From positions 3,286,001 to 3,350,000 of the forward strand of contig JANUWF010001101.1 in assembly GCA_026120185.1 (NCBI GenBank): DNA of 64,000 bases, in the 5' to 3' direction. The notes beneath the pieces are model-generated. The model was given only the letters and a program-made list of their open reading frames with translations, ran no database searches and was not told the origin of the DNA. This DNA is from Voacanga thouarsii. Lineage: Eukaryota > Streptophyta > Magnoliopsida > Gentianales > Apocynaceae. A program made the position numbers and the translations under genes. This document shows, one piece after another, positions 22,167 to 33,515 of the stretch (positions are counted from its first letter, which is position 1; the number at the start of each line of letters is the position of its first letter).

Positions 22167-23104
22167 TACATTATATTTATCACATACATATATGTTAAAC
22201 TCACAAGAGAAATCGTCATTTTTTAGCCTTTCAATACTTACAAATTAGCAGATTTAGTCTATAAACTTTTTCGATTGACAAGTTTAATCCTTAAAAATAG
22301 TCGTTGATTTTGCATTTACCATCATATAATAGACGGAAGGACCAAATATTTTACTAAAAAAAATGACTGAAATTTTTTAAAATAAAAATTAAAAATCAAA
22401 CTTGTCAATAAAAAAAAATAAAAACTAAACCCGTTAAATTTATCTTTTTTTAAATATGTAAGAGAAGAATGCACTATGTCAACTAAGTCATTATATATCT
22501 ACTTTCGTGAAACATAATAAAAAATAATTAATTATAACTATATCCTAATTAAATATATTCTTATTTTCGGACAGTATTACTATCAATTAAATATATAACT
22601 TTAAATCATGATAAATAAGTTTTTTTGTATTAATTCTTTTACTAATCCAGCACCATATCCTTATCTCCTTTCAAGATCATATTTTAAACAATTTTCGCAT
22701 ACTATCTCCATACTTAATGATTGTTACCACCTTGCATTTTTCATATTATCTCTATACTCGGTGGTCTTAGCTTAACTTTTCCAGTCACTTAACTAAATTA
22801 ATTACCAAACGATTAATTTTACACACCAAATTTGTCCGAATACATAATTTTGCACACCAATTTTTGCTGACAATTTTCTTTGTGCAAATTCTTAGATAAT
22901 CTCCTGAACTTCGATCACTTAGATTACTCAGATATTAGCTGACCATTTTTACTTTCATTTTTTTTTTTTTAATGCAGCGATTATTGCCGACCACGTTTTT
23001 CACGCCCTAACATCGGCAATCATGCACACTTCCAACAGCCATGTGGCCCAGACTTTATCCATATGTTATTATTGTAATATGTAGGAATCTGACAACTTGT
23101 ATTT
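22167..23104. other. AT-rich interval, nothing recognised
   Basis: Low-complexity AT-rich DNA with no open frame of note. A short mixed-composition block lies at 22975-23060. I see no gene or repeat boundary before the R2 LTR. Confidence 0.6.
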
Positions 23105-23428
23105 TATTATAAAATTTGGATAATGTTAGAATAAAATTTCCTTTAACTATTCTTTGCACAAGAATTTCTTCAAATCTCTCTCTTTCTTTCTCTCACAATC
23201 ACAATTTTTCTTTCGCAAAATGATGGTATATTTCAAGTTTAGAGAATAGTTCTATTTATAAAGCTCTTAATTAGTGGAATACATCATCTTCCACTAATCT
23301 TAATCAGTGGTGTCTCCACTAAATAGTAAACATCCATAAAAATTCATAATTAGTGGAGCTTCTACTAATTCCCTAATAATTCACATAAATCCATAATTAG
23401 TGGAGCTTCCACTAATATATTCATAACA
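23105..23428 (-). repeat. 3' LTR of R2
   Basis: Ends ATTCATAACA next to CTCCCCCTGG (the minus-strand polypurine tract) at 23429. It matches 27997-28307 with many substitutions and small indels. Confidence 0.88.
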
Positions 23429-23499
23429 CTCCCCCTGGATGTCCATCCATTACATAAAGAATATGCCTCGTTAAAACCTTACTAGATAAAAACCCAGTG

Positions 23500-25527
23500 G
23501 AAAAAAAATCTAGTGAAGGAAAAATAGTACACTATTCTATATGTCTGTTTATTACTACCCCTGATGAGATAATTCCTTTAAATCTTTGAACCGACGCATA
23601 CTAATTTTATATCTCACATTCTCAAATGTAGCAATCGGTAAAGTCTTCGTTAAAATATCGGCGAGGTTGTCACATGACCAAATTTGTAAGCACATCAATT
23701 TCACCTTTCTTCTGGAGTTCATGGGTAAAGAAGAATTTTGGTGAAATATGTTTTGTCCGATCTCCTTTAATATATCCTCCTCGTGTTTGAGCTATGCAAG
23801 CTGCATTATTTTCATAAAGAGGGGTAGGAATATCTCTAATAGATGATAATCCACAACTTTCTCGAATATTATGAATCATTGATCGTAACCATACACATTC
23901 TCTACTTGCTTCATGAATGGCTATACTTTCAGCATGATTTGAACAAATAGCTGCTTGGAGATATCGAATGACTTGTTTAATTCCATTCCAATGTCGTCGT
24001 GTTGGTGAAGAACTAAATCTTACTAATAAATTGACAGCAAATACAATATCAGGTCATGTATTGTTAGCAAGATACATCAATGCACCAATTGCACTGAGAT
24101 ATGGTACTTCAAGACCAAGGAGTTCTTCATCATCTTCTTGAGGTCAAAATCTTTCTTCACATCTAATGACTGGACGATCATTGGAATACTCAATGGATGT
24201 GCTTTATCCATGTAAAAACTTTTTAGAACTTTTGTTGTATATATTGATTGATAAAACTGGCCAAATATTCAATTTGTAAACCAAGACAAAATGTAATTTT
24301 ACTAACATCCTTGATGTCGAATAATCAATTGTTTCTTATAGCTCTTCAGGAGTTCCAATAAGATTAATATCATCAACATACATCACAAATTTAGAACCAG
24401 ATTTCTTAATAAAAATACATGGACATACCTGGTCATTTTTAAATCCCTCTTTCAATAAATATTCACTAAAATAATTGAATCACATGCGTCCAAATTGCTT
24501 CAAGCCATATAATGATTTCTGTAACTTGATGGAGTAATTTTCACGAGAATAATGTTTATATGCTTCAGGCATGTGAAATCCTTCGGGGATTTTCATGTAA
24601 ATATCATTTTCTAAATTTCCATACAAGTAAGCAGTGACAACATCTAATAGGTGCATATCTATCTTTTCATGTACTGCCAAACTGATAAGATATCAGAGTA
24701 TAATAGTATCAACAATAGGAGAATAAGTTTCATTATAATCAATACCTGGTCTTTGTAAAAAATCTTGGGCTACTAACCGTGCTTTATCTCGTATAGTTTC
24801 ATTATTTTCATTGCGCTTTCGCACAAATATCCATTTATAACCAACAGGTTTTACACCTTCTGGTGTTTAGACTGCAAGTTCGAAGACTTCACGTTATGTC
24901 AGTGCATTTAACTCCGATTGAATCGTATCTTTCTATTATAGCCAATCTTTTCTATGCTCGACATTCATCAACTGATATTGGTTCAGGATCATCATTATCC
25001 TGTATAACATCAAGAGATATATTATACGCAAATATATTATCAATAATTGTTTCTATCGGATTCCAACTTTTACCGAAAATGGTATAATTGATAGAAATTT
25101 CAATATTACTTTCATCAACTTCTGGTTTTTTGTCATCAGTTTTCTCTTGGTCTTTATCATTCTTTTCTAATATGATCATCTGGATCCTTTCATCCTCTCT
25201 TCTTCCGAGAATTTTTATCTTTAAAACCAAGAGGTCGGCCATGTTTCTGGTATACTTTTGACTCAGCAGCTATAAGTATAATCTTTTGTTCTGCTTGAAC
25301 TTCAATTCGAATAGGAGCATTTATAGCTGGAATATGCGATTTTGTTACTCTTCTGGAGTCAACAAAAGCGTCTGGCATTTGATTTGCAATGCTTTACAAA
25401 TGAATTATCTTTTGAACTTCAAGTTCACGCGCGCTTGTACGTGGATCAAGATAATTTAATGATGTTGTCCAATCAAGATCTTTCTTATATTATTTCTGTT
25501 CTCCCTCTAATTTAGGGAATAATGATT
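23500..25527 (-). pseudogene. R2 pol remnant: integrase C-terminus, RT, deleted RNase H
   Basis: Readable pieces include LFPKLEGEQK (near 25500), MPDAFVDSRRVTKSHIPAIN (25330-25378), LLDVVTAYLYGNLENDIYM (24600-24660) and ENNAACIAQTRGGYIKGDRT (23750-23820). RNase H has lost 168 bp (56 codons) at 23955, joining AATSS-side sequence directly to the ILRYLQ-side sequence; R3 has the same deletion. Stops and frameshifts are frequent. The protease and integrase core are absent: native sequence stops at 25527, and the RKD-like cargo DNA starts. Confidence 0.82.
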
Positions 25528-25704
25528 TCACAAGAGAATAAGGAAAAAGAAAAAGAAATGCAAGAACATGATAACAAGTAGGAAATGCCAAGAAAAAAAT
25601 CTCTTCTTTTTCACTCTTCCCGATGCCATCTTTTCCCCTTCCTCCTTGTCTTTTCTTCTCCTTCATTCCTCCACCTATCATCTACCTCTTCTTCTTCCTC
25701 GTAC

Positions 25705-25792
<88 letters not shown>

Positions 25793-25859
25793 CGATATAT
25801 ATCTCAGACATCAACCATTAGTAAACATAAAAAAAAAAACAAAAAACCTCAAAGCAAAT
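25528..25859 (+). promoter_or_regulatory. Upstream flank of the R2 RKD-like gene with (AT)n(GT)n tract
   Basis: This cargo DNA lies between the integrase breakpoint and the RKD-like start codon. It holds pyrimidine-rich stretches, (AT)n at 25707-25744 and (GT)n at 25745-25790. R3 and R4 have the corresponding flank with (AT)n but no long GT run. It may represent the promoter and 5' leader of the captured gene; activity is unknown. Confidence 0.55.
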
Positions 25860-27285
25860 ATGGAGACTCGTAATTATTTGAGACATTGTCAAATTTTGAC
25901 TTGGTTTCTAACGCAGAAGATTTTGATGTGTTTTCTTTTCCCAGTCAATTGCTGCCGCCTAATTTCAGGTCTAACGCAGAAGATTTTGATGTATTTTCCT
26001 TTCCAAACCAACCGCTTCCGCCTAATGTCAAGTAAGATACCTTTGAGGGCTTCCCCTTTTTTTTAGTGTGCTTACTAATGAAATAATAAAATTAAACTCT
26101 CTTTTGGTTTGTTGTGATGTAAATCAGTAGTAGTTCTAGACATGCTGCTTTGGATTTTCAATTTGATCTACCTATTCAAAAGACTGCTTTTGATACTGTT
26201 CCTCTGAATGAGGATATGCTTGAACATGATCCTTTCTACTCCCTAATGGATTTTGAACAAAGCCAGAATTTGGTTCCAAGTTATCATACATTCAAACATG
26301 GATTTTGCATGGTATTACCTTTACTGATATTGTTTTTCCTTTTCTAGGAAAAATAACGAGTGGTCTTGGTAACGAATTCGGAGTGAGGACCCATAAAATG
26401 CATAATATCGAAGTTCAAGATATTATTGCAGACGAAATTCCTATGAAGAATTAGAGGATTAGGAGGCAGAGAGAAGAGAAGGGCAATAGCTCCAAGATAC
26501 TATCAAAAGAAACCATTTCACAGTACTTTTACCTACCAATCAAGAGCACGGCCAAAAAACTGAATATTAGCTTAACCCCTCTCAAGAATAGATGTAGGGA
26601 GTTGGGAATTCGTCGATGGCCTCACAGGAAGTTGATGAGTTTGGAGACCCTAATCAAGAATGTCCAGGTTCTCTCTCACACACATTTGTAATTTGCAAGT
26701 ATAAAACTATGAAAGATTTATAAGTAAATAATGACTGGAATGAATGTATCTCCACCGATGATATCACTTCGATTTACAAGAGCGAGATAAAGACGAAGGA
26801 GGACATATAGCTGAGAAGAAGTTCAGAGAAGCCATTGAGATACTGGAACGTGAGAAGAAGTTGTTGGAAGAAAGTCCTGATAGCGGTTGAAGGACCAAAC
26901 ACAGAAATTGAGACAAGCATGCTTCAAGACCAAATATAATAAGAAACTTAAGGGGATGAGAAAATCCCAAGACTCATTGCGCAGTAACTTCAGGCTAATT
27001 CTACTGCTAGTCTAGATGCTGGCCCAAGGGAGAAGGAAGAGAATGAGGATGCCGAATAAGAGAAACTGAAATCCAAAATTGCTACCTGTATGTCTTCCTC
27101 TAATGCAAACATGGAAAAAGAACAACTACAAACATTCATCCTTAATTTGTCAGCTCAATTGAAAAAGAGCAACTACAAGCATGCATCCTCAAATTCACGT
27201 GAACACCAGTAAAATGAATAAAGGAAATGCAAGTGAATACAAGACTTATGATCAAGAGGAAATAGATTTTTTTCTAAATTGTTAG
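25860..27285 (+). pseudogene. RKD-like RWP-RK transcription factor copy in R2
   Basis: RWP-RK proteins of the RKD group bind DNA and control egg-cell and embryo fate in plants. The ATG at 25860 (METRN) opens exon 1. Proposed exons: 25860-26031, 26128-26279, 26348-26667 and about 26781-27285, with GT...AG-like borders at most junctions (GTAAGA at 26032, TTTTCTAG at 26341-26347, CAG/GTTCTC at 26667). Exon 3 holds an uninterrupted domain: [20 protein letters not shown], then [20 protein letters not shown], with the signature RRWPHRK. Exon 4 is Lys/Glu-rich, probably coiled coil. A frameshift in exon 1, a stop in exon 3 (GAATTAGAGG near 26452) and a shift near the C-terminus make it a pseudogene. 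It is antisense to R2. The likely last residues are EEIDFFLNC. Confidence 0.82.
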
Positions 27286-27334
27286 CAGTAATATAGTATA
27301 TATTGACATTCGAATGTAACATCTCAAAGATGTG

Positions 27335-27980
27335 ATACTTATTATTAATGAAAATATCATTTTCCCTTATTATCTTTTCTGTTCCACTTCAGGTGGTCAG
27401 TATTGCTCTGTGCTAAGGGAAATATCGAGTGTGTCCATGACCATAACCACGGCCACTGCCACAACTGCGACTATAATGACGACTTCTGCTGGAGCCAACA
27501 ACATTCACTTTTGGGAGTGCTGTTGAGCCAATTGGTCTAACTTCATGACTTCTCAATAATAACTCATTATTTTTCTTTGCAATGAGGAGGGTAGTAATTA
27601 AATCTGTGTATACCCTTTTCTCGATATTGTTGCTGCAGGACAATATTCGAGGCATAAAAGGTGGAGAATGTCTTCTCCAATATATTTTTCTCCATATAAT
27701 TTTAATTGAGATGTAATTTTATACATCGCGGAGCTATATTCATTCACAATTTTAAAATCTTGCAATTTCGGGTGCAATCATTTATACCGTGCACTTAGTA
27801 GTACGACCATCTTCAGGGGGTCAAATCTTTTTTTTCAGCATTTAGATGCATTTCTGTATCGAGAACCCATGACATATAATTTTTTCCAAAAATATCAAGG
27901 GCTACAAATTCAAATTTAGTATGGTGAGCCATAGGGATCAATAAATGCGTACCTGTCTTCTGCCTTTGATAACGGCAGTG
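27335..27980 (-). pseudogene. R2 truncated gag
   Basis: The minus strand reads NVVGSSRSRHYSRSCGSGRG followed by YGHGHTRYFP (about 27413-27505), the Gly/Arg-rich end of gag, and near 27910-27960 a remnant of the gag start. It matches R1 18951-19600. The zinc-knuckle part is missing: the cargo begins here, at about 27335. Confidence 0.7.
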
Positions 27981-27996
27981 ACTCGTGCTGATAACG

Positions 27997-28307
27997 TATT
28001 ATAAAATTTGGGTAGTGTTAGAATAAAATCTACACACTATACACTAAGAAAACTCTAACTATTCTTTGCACAAGAATTTCTTCAAATCTCTCTCTTTCTT
28101 TCTCTCACAATGTTCTCTCACAATCACAATTCTTTCTTTCACAAAATGATGGTGTATTTCAAACTTAGAGAATAGATCTATTTATAGAGTTCTTAATTAG
28201 TGGAATACATCATCTTTCACTAATCTTAATTAGTAGTGTCTCCACTAAATGATAGACATCCATAAAAATCCATAATTAGTGGAGCTTCCACTAATATATT
28301 CATAACA
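27997..28307 (-). repeat. 5' LTR of R2
   Basis: Adjacent to the primer site CGTTATCAGCACGAG (minus strand, 27982-27996). Carries the same TATA region as the other R-family LTRs, here near 28188. Confidence 0.88.
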
Positions 28308-28326
28308 CCCCTATTATTCTTGTGAT

Positions 28327-28693
28327 TGTTATAAAATTAGGGTAGTGTTAGAATAAAATCTACACACTACACACTAAGAAAATTCTAACTATTCTTTGCA
28401 CAAGAATTTCTCTTCAAACTTCTCTCTTTCTTTCTCTCACAATTCTTTCTCTAATCTTTCTTTCACTAATCTTTCTTTCACAAAATGATGGTGTATTACA
28501 AGCTTAGAGCATAGCTCTATTTATAGAGCTCTAATTAGTGGAATACATCATGGCATACATCATCTTCAACTAATCTCAATTAATGGTGTCTCCACTAAAT
28601 GGTGGACATCCATAAAAATCTTCTAATAATTCACATAAATCCATAATTAGTGGAGCATCCACTAATTAATGGAGATTCCAATAATTCATAACA
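28327..28693 (-). repeat. 3' LTR of R3
   Basis: 367 bp, followed on its right by CTCCCCCTTGG (polypurine tract of the minus strand, 28694-28704). Confidence 0.94.
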
Positions 28694-28816
28694 CTCCCCC
28701 TTGGTTGTCCATCCATACATAAAAAATATGCCTCGTTAAAACCTTACTAGATAAAACCCATTGGGAAAAAAAATCTAGTGAAGGAAAAAGAGTACACTAT
28801 TCTATATGTCTGTTTA

Positions 28817-30831
28817 TTACTCCCCCTGATGAGATGATTCCTTTAAATCTTTAAACCGACGCATACCGATTTTATATCTCAACTTCTCAAATGTTGCAGT
28901 CGGTAAAGTCTTCGTGAAAATATCTGCGAGGTTGTCACATGACCGAATTTGTAACACATCAATTTCACATTTCTTCTGGAGTTCATGAGTAAAGAAGAAT
29001 TTTGGTGAAATATGTTTTGTCCGATCTCCTTTAATATATCCTCCTCGTAATTGAGCTATGCAAGCTGCATTGTCTTCATAAAGAGGAGTTGGAATATCTT
29101 TGATTGATGATAATCCACAACTTTCTCGGATATAATGAATCATGGATCTTAGTCATACACATTCTCGACTTGCTTCATGAATGGCTATAATTTCAGCATG
29201 ATTTGAAGAAGTAGCTGCTTGGAGATATCGAAGGACTTATTTAATTCCATTCCAGTGTCGTCGGATTGGTGAAGAACTAAATGTTGCTAATAAATTGACA
29301 GCAAAAGCAATATCAGGTCGTGTATTATTAGCAAGATATATCAATGCACCAATTGCACTGAGATATAGTACTTCAGGACCAAGGAGTTCTTCATCATTTT
29401 CTTGAGGTCAGAAAGGATCTTTATCCACATTTAATTATCAGACGATTATTGGAATATTCAATGGATGTGCTTTGTCCATGTAAAATCTTTTTAGCACTTT
29501 TGTTGTATATGTTGATTGATGAATAAATGTTCCACTCTCCAAATGTTCAATTTGTAAACCAAGGCAAAATTTGGTTTTACCAAAATCCTTGATTTCGAAT
29601 TCTCTTTTTAAATAATCAATTATTTCTTGGAGCTCTTCAGGAGTTCCAATAAGATTAATATCATCAACATATATATAGCTAATATCACAAATTTAGAACC
29701 AGATTTCTTAATAAAAACACATGGACATACCTGGTCATTTTTAAATCCCGCTTTCAATAAATATTCACTAAGACGTGTGAACCACATACGCCCAGTTGCT
29801 TGAGTCACATAATGATTTACGCAACTTGATGGAGTAATTTTCACGAGGATAATGTTTATATGCTTCAGGCATGTGAAATCCTTCGGGGATTTTCATGTAA
29901 ACATCATTTTCTAAATTTCCATACAAGTAAGCGAGTGACAACATCTAATAGGCGCATATCTATCTTTTCATGTACTTGCCAAGCTGATAAGATATCGCGA
30001 GTGTAATAGCATCAACAACAGGAGAATAAGTTTCATCATAATCAATACCTGGTCTTTGTGAAAAACCTTGGGCTACTAATCGCGCTTTATATCGAACGAT
30101 TTCACTCTTTTCATTGCGCTTTCGCACAAATATCCATTTGTAGCCAACGGGTTTTACACCTTACGGTGTTCGGACTGCAGGTCCGAAGACTTCACGTTTT
30201 GTCGGTGTATTTAACTCCGATTGAATCGCATCTTTCCATTGCGATCAATCTTTTCTATGCCGACATTCATCAAGCTGATATTGGTTCGGGATCATCATTA
30301 TCCTGTGTAACATCAAGAGATATATTATATGCAAATATATTATCAATAACAGTTTCTATCCGATTCCAACTTCTACCGGAAGTGGTATAATTGATAGAAA
30401 TTTCAGTGTTACTTTCATCAACTTCTGGTCTTTGTCATCACTTCTCTCTTGGTCTTTATCATTCTTTTCTTCAATATGATCTTCTAGATCAGTTAATCCT
30501 CTTTTCTTTTGAGGATTTTTATCTTTAGAACCAAGAGGTCGGCCATGCTTCTGGCATGCTTTTGGCTCAGCAGCTATATGTAAAATCTTTTGTTCTGTTG
30601 GAACTTCAATTAGAATAGGAGCATTTATAGCTGGCATATGCGATTTTGTTACTCTTCTAGAGTCAACAAAAGCGTCTGGCATTTGATTTGCAATGCTTTA
30701 CAAATGAATTATCTTTTGAACTTCAAGTTCACACGCGCTTGTATGCGGATCAAGATAATTTAATGATGTTGTCCAATCACGATCTTTCTTGTACTTGTTT
30801 CTGTTCTCCCCTAATTTAGGGAATAATGATT
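28817..30831 (-). pseudogene. R3 pol remnant: integrase C-terminus, RT, deleted RNase H
   Basis: Minus strand: integrase tail with AFVDSRRVTKSHMPAINAPI (near 30620-30680), RT with MWFTRLSEYLLKAGFKNDQV (29740-29800), and RNase H C-terminus 28817-29143 (YEDNAACIAQLRGG, CDNLADIFTKTLP, ending KESSHQGE and stop). Position 29219 has the same 168-bp in-frame deletion as R2 23955, removing the catalytic GYADAG segment. Native integrase ends at 30831, where the cargo begins. Confidence 0.84.
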
Positions 30832-31094
30832 TCACAAGAGAATAAGAAAAGAAATATAAGAAAATGATGACAAGCGAGGAAATGCCAAGAAAAATATCTC
30901 CTTTTTTTTCACTCTTCCCGGTACCGACTTTTCCTCTTCCTCTCTTATCTTTTCTTCTCCTCCGACCCTCTACCTACCATCTATCTATTCTTCTTCCTCA
31001 TACAGATATATATATATATATATATATTTGTATCAATATATATCTCAGTTATCAGTCATTAGTAAACATCAAAAACAAAAATCACAAAGCAGAT

Positions 31095-32497
31095 ATGGAG
31101 ACTCGTAATTCATTTGAGACATGGTCAAATTTTGACTTGGTTTCTGCAGCAGATATTGATGTATTTTCCTTTCCAAACCAACCGCGTCTGCCTAATTCGA
31201 ACACAGAAGATTTTGATATGTTTTCCTTTCCAAACCAACCGCTTTTGCCTAATTCGAACGCAGAAGATTTTGATATGTTTTCCTTTCCAAACCAACCGCT
31301 TCCTCCTAATTTCAGGTGAGATACCTTTGAGGGCTTCCATTTGTTTTTAGTATGCTTGATAATGAAATTAAACTCCCTTTTGGTTTGTTTTTTATGTAAA
31401 TCAGTGGAAGTTTTGAACATATTGCTTTGGACCAAGTTGATCTGCCCCTACAAGAGACTACTTTTGATACTGTTCCTCTTGATGCTATTCCTTTGAATGA
31501 GGATATGCTTGTGCATGATCCTTTCTACTCTCTAATGGATTTTGAACAAAGCCAGAATATGTTTCCAGGTTATTATACATTTAAACATGGATTTTGAATG
31601 GTATTACCTTTACTGATATTATTTTCTTTTTCTAGGAGAAATAATGAGTGGTCTTGGCAATGAAGTCGGAGTAAGTACTCATGAAATGCATAATATCGAA
31701 GTTCAAGATATTATTACAGACAAAATTCCTGGGGAGAAGAAGATGATTAAGAGGCAGAGAGAGAAGAAGGGCAATAACTCCCAGACACTATCAAGAGAAA
31801 CAATTTCGCAGTACTTTTACCTACCAATCAAGAGCGCAGCCAAAGAACTGAATATTGGCATAACCTAGTCTCAAGAAAAGATGTAGGGAGTTAGGAATTC
31901 GTCGATGGCCTCACGGGAAATTGGTGAGCTTGGAGACCATAATCAAGAATGTTCGGGTTCTCTCTCATACATACTTATAATTTGCAAGTATGAAACTATG
32001 AAAGATTTATAAGTAAATAACCGATGATATCACTTCGATTTACGGGAGATGCAAAATAAAGAAGAAGGAGGACATATGGGTGAGAAGAAGTTGAAAGAAG
32101 CCATTGCGATCTTTGGAATGTGAAAAACAGTTGGTGGAAGAAAGTCCTAATACGCGGTTAGATGACCAAACACATAAATTGAGACAAGCATGCTTCAAGG
32201 CAAAATATAATAAGAAATTTAATTATAATAAACTTAAGGAGATCATAAAATCCCAAGACTCATTTCGCGAGTAATTTTACGGCTAATTCTGCTGCTAGTC
32301 TCGATCGTCGGCTCAAAGGGAAAGAAAAGGAGGAGAATGTCGAAAAAGAGGAGCTGAAGTCCATAATTACTAATTGTTTGTCTTCCTCTAATGTAAATAT
32401 TGAAAAAGAACAATTACAAACCTTCATCTTACATTTGTCGACTCAATTACAAAAGAGCAACTATAAGCATGTATCCTCAAGTTCATATGAACACTAG
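31095..32497 (+). pseudogene. RKD-like RWP-RK transcription factor copy in R3
   Basis: Best copy for reading the gene structure. Exon 1 (31095-31315, METRNSFETWSNFDLV...) is fully open and has three units like EDFDMFSFPNQPLLPNSNA; it ends CAG/GTGAGA. Exon 2 (31405-31568, acceptor ATCAG) carries DTVPLDAIPLNEDMLVHDPF and YSLMDFEQSQNMF. Exon 3 (31636-31956, acceptor TTTCTAG) has [15 protein letters not shown] and [20 protein letters not shown]; exon phases agree. After NIGI an inserted base gives a stop (31866-31868) and shifts the rest of RWP-RK (RRWPHG here). The exon 4 acceptor near 32043 has lost its AG (TTTACGGG). Exon 4 then runs Lys-rich to a stop at 32495-32497. An (AT)n tract lies at about 31006-31027. 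Confidence 0.85.
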
Positions 32498-32512
32498 TGA
32501 TATGAATAAAAG

Positions 32513-33128
32513 ATGTGATGCTTATTATTAATGGAAATATCTTTTCCCTTATTATCTTTTCGTTCCACTTCGGTGGCGGTATTTCTCTGTGATAAGGGAA
32601 ATATCGAGTGTGTCCATGACCATAACCACGACCATCGCCACAACTACGACTATAACGATGGCTTCTGCTGGAGCCAACAACATTCACTTCTAGGAGTGCT
32701 GTTGAGCCAGTTCATCTGGCTTCATGATTTCTCAATAATAACTCATGTTAAAGCTGTCAATTTTGGATACCCTTTTTCTCGATATTATTACTATAGGACA
32801 TGAAAAGTGGAGAATGTCTTCTCCAATATAACTTCATCAGTAACTTTTTCTCCGTAAAATTTTTAACTAAGATGTAGTTTTATACATCACAGAGTTCATG
32901 GTTTTACAATCTTGCAACTTCAGGTGCAACCATTCATAGTACGACCATCTTCAGGTGGTCAAATCTTTCTTTTTATCCACATGACATATGGCTCTCCTTT
33001 TTTTAGCATTTAGAGGCATTTCTGTATGACATATAAATTTTTTTTTCCGAAATATCAAGGGCTACAAATTCGAATTTAGCGATATCAATAAATGCGTACT
33101 GTCTTACGGCTTTAATAACGGCGAGAGA
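32513..33128 (-). pseudogene. R3 truncated gag
   Basis: The minus strand carries NVVGSSRSHRYSRSCGDGRG followed by YGHGHTRYFPYH (32590-32690) and a gag-start remnant near 33060-33100. Homologous to the R1 and R4 gag remnants. It ends where the RKD-like cargo starts, just after the RKD stop at 32497. Confidence 0.7.
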
Positions 33129-33143
33129 CTCGTGCTGATAACG

Positions 33144-33510
33144 TGTTATAAAATTAGGGTAGTGTTAGAATAAAATCTACACACTACACACTAAGAAAAT
33201 TCTAACTTTTCTTTGCACAAGAATTTCTCTTCAAACTTCTCTCTTTCTTTCTCTCACAATTCTTTCTCTAATCTTTCTTTCACTAATCTTTCTTTCACAA
33301 AATGATGGTGTATTATAAGCTTAGAGCATAACTCTATTTATAGAGCTCTAATTAGTGGAATACATCATGGCATACATCATCTTCAACTAATCTCAATTAA
33401 TGGTGTCTCCACTAAATGGTGGACATCCATAAAAATCTTCTAATAATTCACATAAATCCATAATTAGTGGAGCATCCACTAATTAATGGAGATTCCAATA
33501 ATTCATAACA
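33144..33510 (-). repeat. 5' LTR of R3
   Basis: 367 bp. Differs from the partner at CTTTTC/CTATTC, ATTATAAG/ATTACAAG and CATAACTC/CATAGCTC. Primer site (minus-strand CGTTATCAGCACGAG) at 33129-33143. Confidence 0.94.
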
Positions 33511-33515
33511 GTGAT

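Larger units (their letters stand above)
23105..28307 (-). mobile_element. Copia element R2 carrying an antisense RKD-like gene
   Basis: About 5.2 kb, the same family as R1. LTRs lie at 23105-23428 and 27997-28307. They have drifted in length (324 and 311 bp) and sequence, so R2 is older than R1 and R3. Both LTRs carry TATTATAAAA where the sisters have TGTTAT, a shared change of the terminal dinucleotide. Order on the minus strand: LTR, primer site, short gag, inverted RKD-like cargo, integrase C-terminus, RT, RNase H (with deletion), LTR. No convincing target duplication was found. R3 lies only 19 bp away. Confidence 0.88.
28327..33510 (-). mobile_element. Copia element R3 carrying an antisense RKD-like gene, recent
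   Basis: 5184 bp, flanked by the perfect target duplication GTGAT (28322-28326 and 33511-33515). LTRs of 367 bp differ at three bases by eye. Same structure as R2: gag remnant, antisense RKD-like cargo, integrase C-terminus, RT, RNase H with the 168-bp deletion. It lacks protease and the integrase core, so it must have transposed using proteins of other elements. Confidence 0.93.

Noticed and set aside
25568..26066. Overlapping frames on both strands with long YIYIYI and VCVCVC runs
   Set aside because: They are translations of the (AT)n(GT)n microsatellite upstream of the RKD-like copy. Low complexity explains all of them.
32531..32803. Frames rich in TTATATTTT or HDHNHDHRHN near gag (also at 18952, 27332 and 36879)
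   Set aside because: They are the antisense of the Gly/Arg-rich gag end (RGYGHGH), repeated because the elements are repeated.
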